Source: CANJDH01 sp031430015 (GTDB lineage Bacteria > Pseudomonadota > Gammaproteobacteria > Burkholderiales > JAEUOS01). Taken from it: a stretch of 46,599 nt of DNA. Numbering within the stretch: position 1 is the stretch's first letter; each line of letters opens with the position of its first letter. A program made the translations under genes and the position numbers. Where the stretch lies: assembly GCA_031430015.1 (NCBI GenBank), contig JANPAR010000207.1, positions 1 through 46,599 on the forward strand, written 5' to 3'. Below are positions 46,570 to 46,599 of this stretch, piece by piece. The notes beneath the pieces were generated by a model. That model did no database searches, was not told where the DNA came from, and saw nothing but the letters and a program-made list of their open reading frames with translations.

Positions 46570-46599
46570 ATGAACAAGTCTACTCGCAACAGCCGTAAC
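46570..46599 (+). CDS. Start of an unidentified gene (3'-partial)
   Basis: ATG at 46570 opens a frame reading MNKSTRNSRN to the window end. TTGACA at 46531-46536 could be its -35 element. Ten codons are too few for a product call. Confidence 0.35.
   Translation, partial: MNKSTRNSRN

Overview
The window reads as a chromosomal segment of a GC-rich betaproteobacterium, probably Burkholderiales or a close relative. The evidence is the rsmI / (lppC) / yraN / diaA / BON-lipoprotein order, rfaE2 and coaX encoded as separate genes, GC-rich third codon positions, and many GTG or TTG starts with overlapping stop/start codons. No rRNA, tRNA, CRISPR array or recognisable transposase gene is visible. The window starts inside an RlpA-like gene and ends about ten codons into an unidentified gene.

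Region 1 (1-4123) is housekeeping: the 3' part of an RlpA/SPOR protein, convergent rsmI, then yraN, a DiaA/GmhA SIS protein and a two-BON-domain lipoprotein. In the place where lppC/lpoA normally sits there is only a short, apparently gutted remnant.

Region 2 (4216-16996) looks like a light or photo-oxidative-stress regulon. In the centre is a MerR regulator with a CarH/LitR-type cobalamin domain. It is divergent from folE2, and two inverted 16-bp operator-like sequences each overlie one of the two -35 elements. Leftward run folE2, an FAD amine-oxidase-like enzyme, DUF1365, a cyclopropane-fatty-acid-synthase-like methyltransferase, a chalcone-isomerase-like protein, an MFS carrier, a DUF3833 lipoprotein, an SDR and an NTF2-like protein. 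Rightward run the regulator, an Fe-S photolyase, a diiron acyl-ACP-desaturase-like protein and a GST. The content suggests pterin supply, DNA photorepair and membrane-lipid modification under one photoreceptor.

Region 3 (17002-19196) returns to core functions: rfaE2, a SPOR protein and coaX.

Region 4 (19228-38543) is a large accessory catabolic locus. A tightly coupled leftward series encodes a VanA-like Rieske oxygenase, a DszC/HsaA-like flavin monooxygenase, a formylglycine sulfatase/phosphonate-monoester-hydrolase-like enzyme, a cupin, a three-part TRAP transporter, a second sulfatase, two more VanA-like oxygenases and an M81 metallopeptidase. A divergent MarR regulator plus SDR faces it. 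A second leftward operon encodes a two-component ring-hydroxylating oxygenase, an SDR and a GMC oxidoreductase, with a stand-alone VanB-type ferredoxin domain and a divergent LysR regulator. Together these suggest import and stepwise removal of ester, methyl and possibly amide groups from an unknown, probably aromatic, compound. The substrate cannot be read from the sequence.

Region 5 (38666-44323) holds the LysR gene, YchJ, a small SHOCT-like secreted protein, DUF2855, a secreted Pro-rich protein and a fatty-acid-hydroxylase-type membrane protein. It has two striking phased repeat arrays upstream of genes. Region 6 (44324-46599) is visibly less GC-rich and contains three unrecognised genes, two with membrane segments, flanked by a short direct repeat. 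It may be a recently acquired island.
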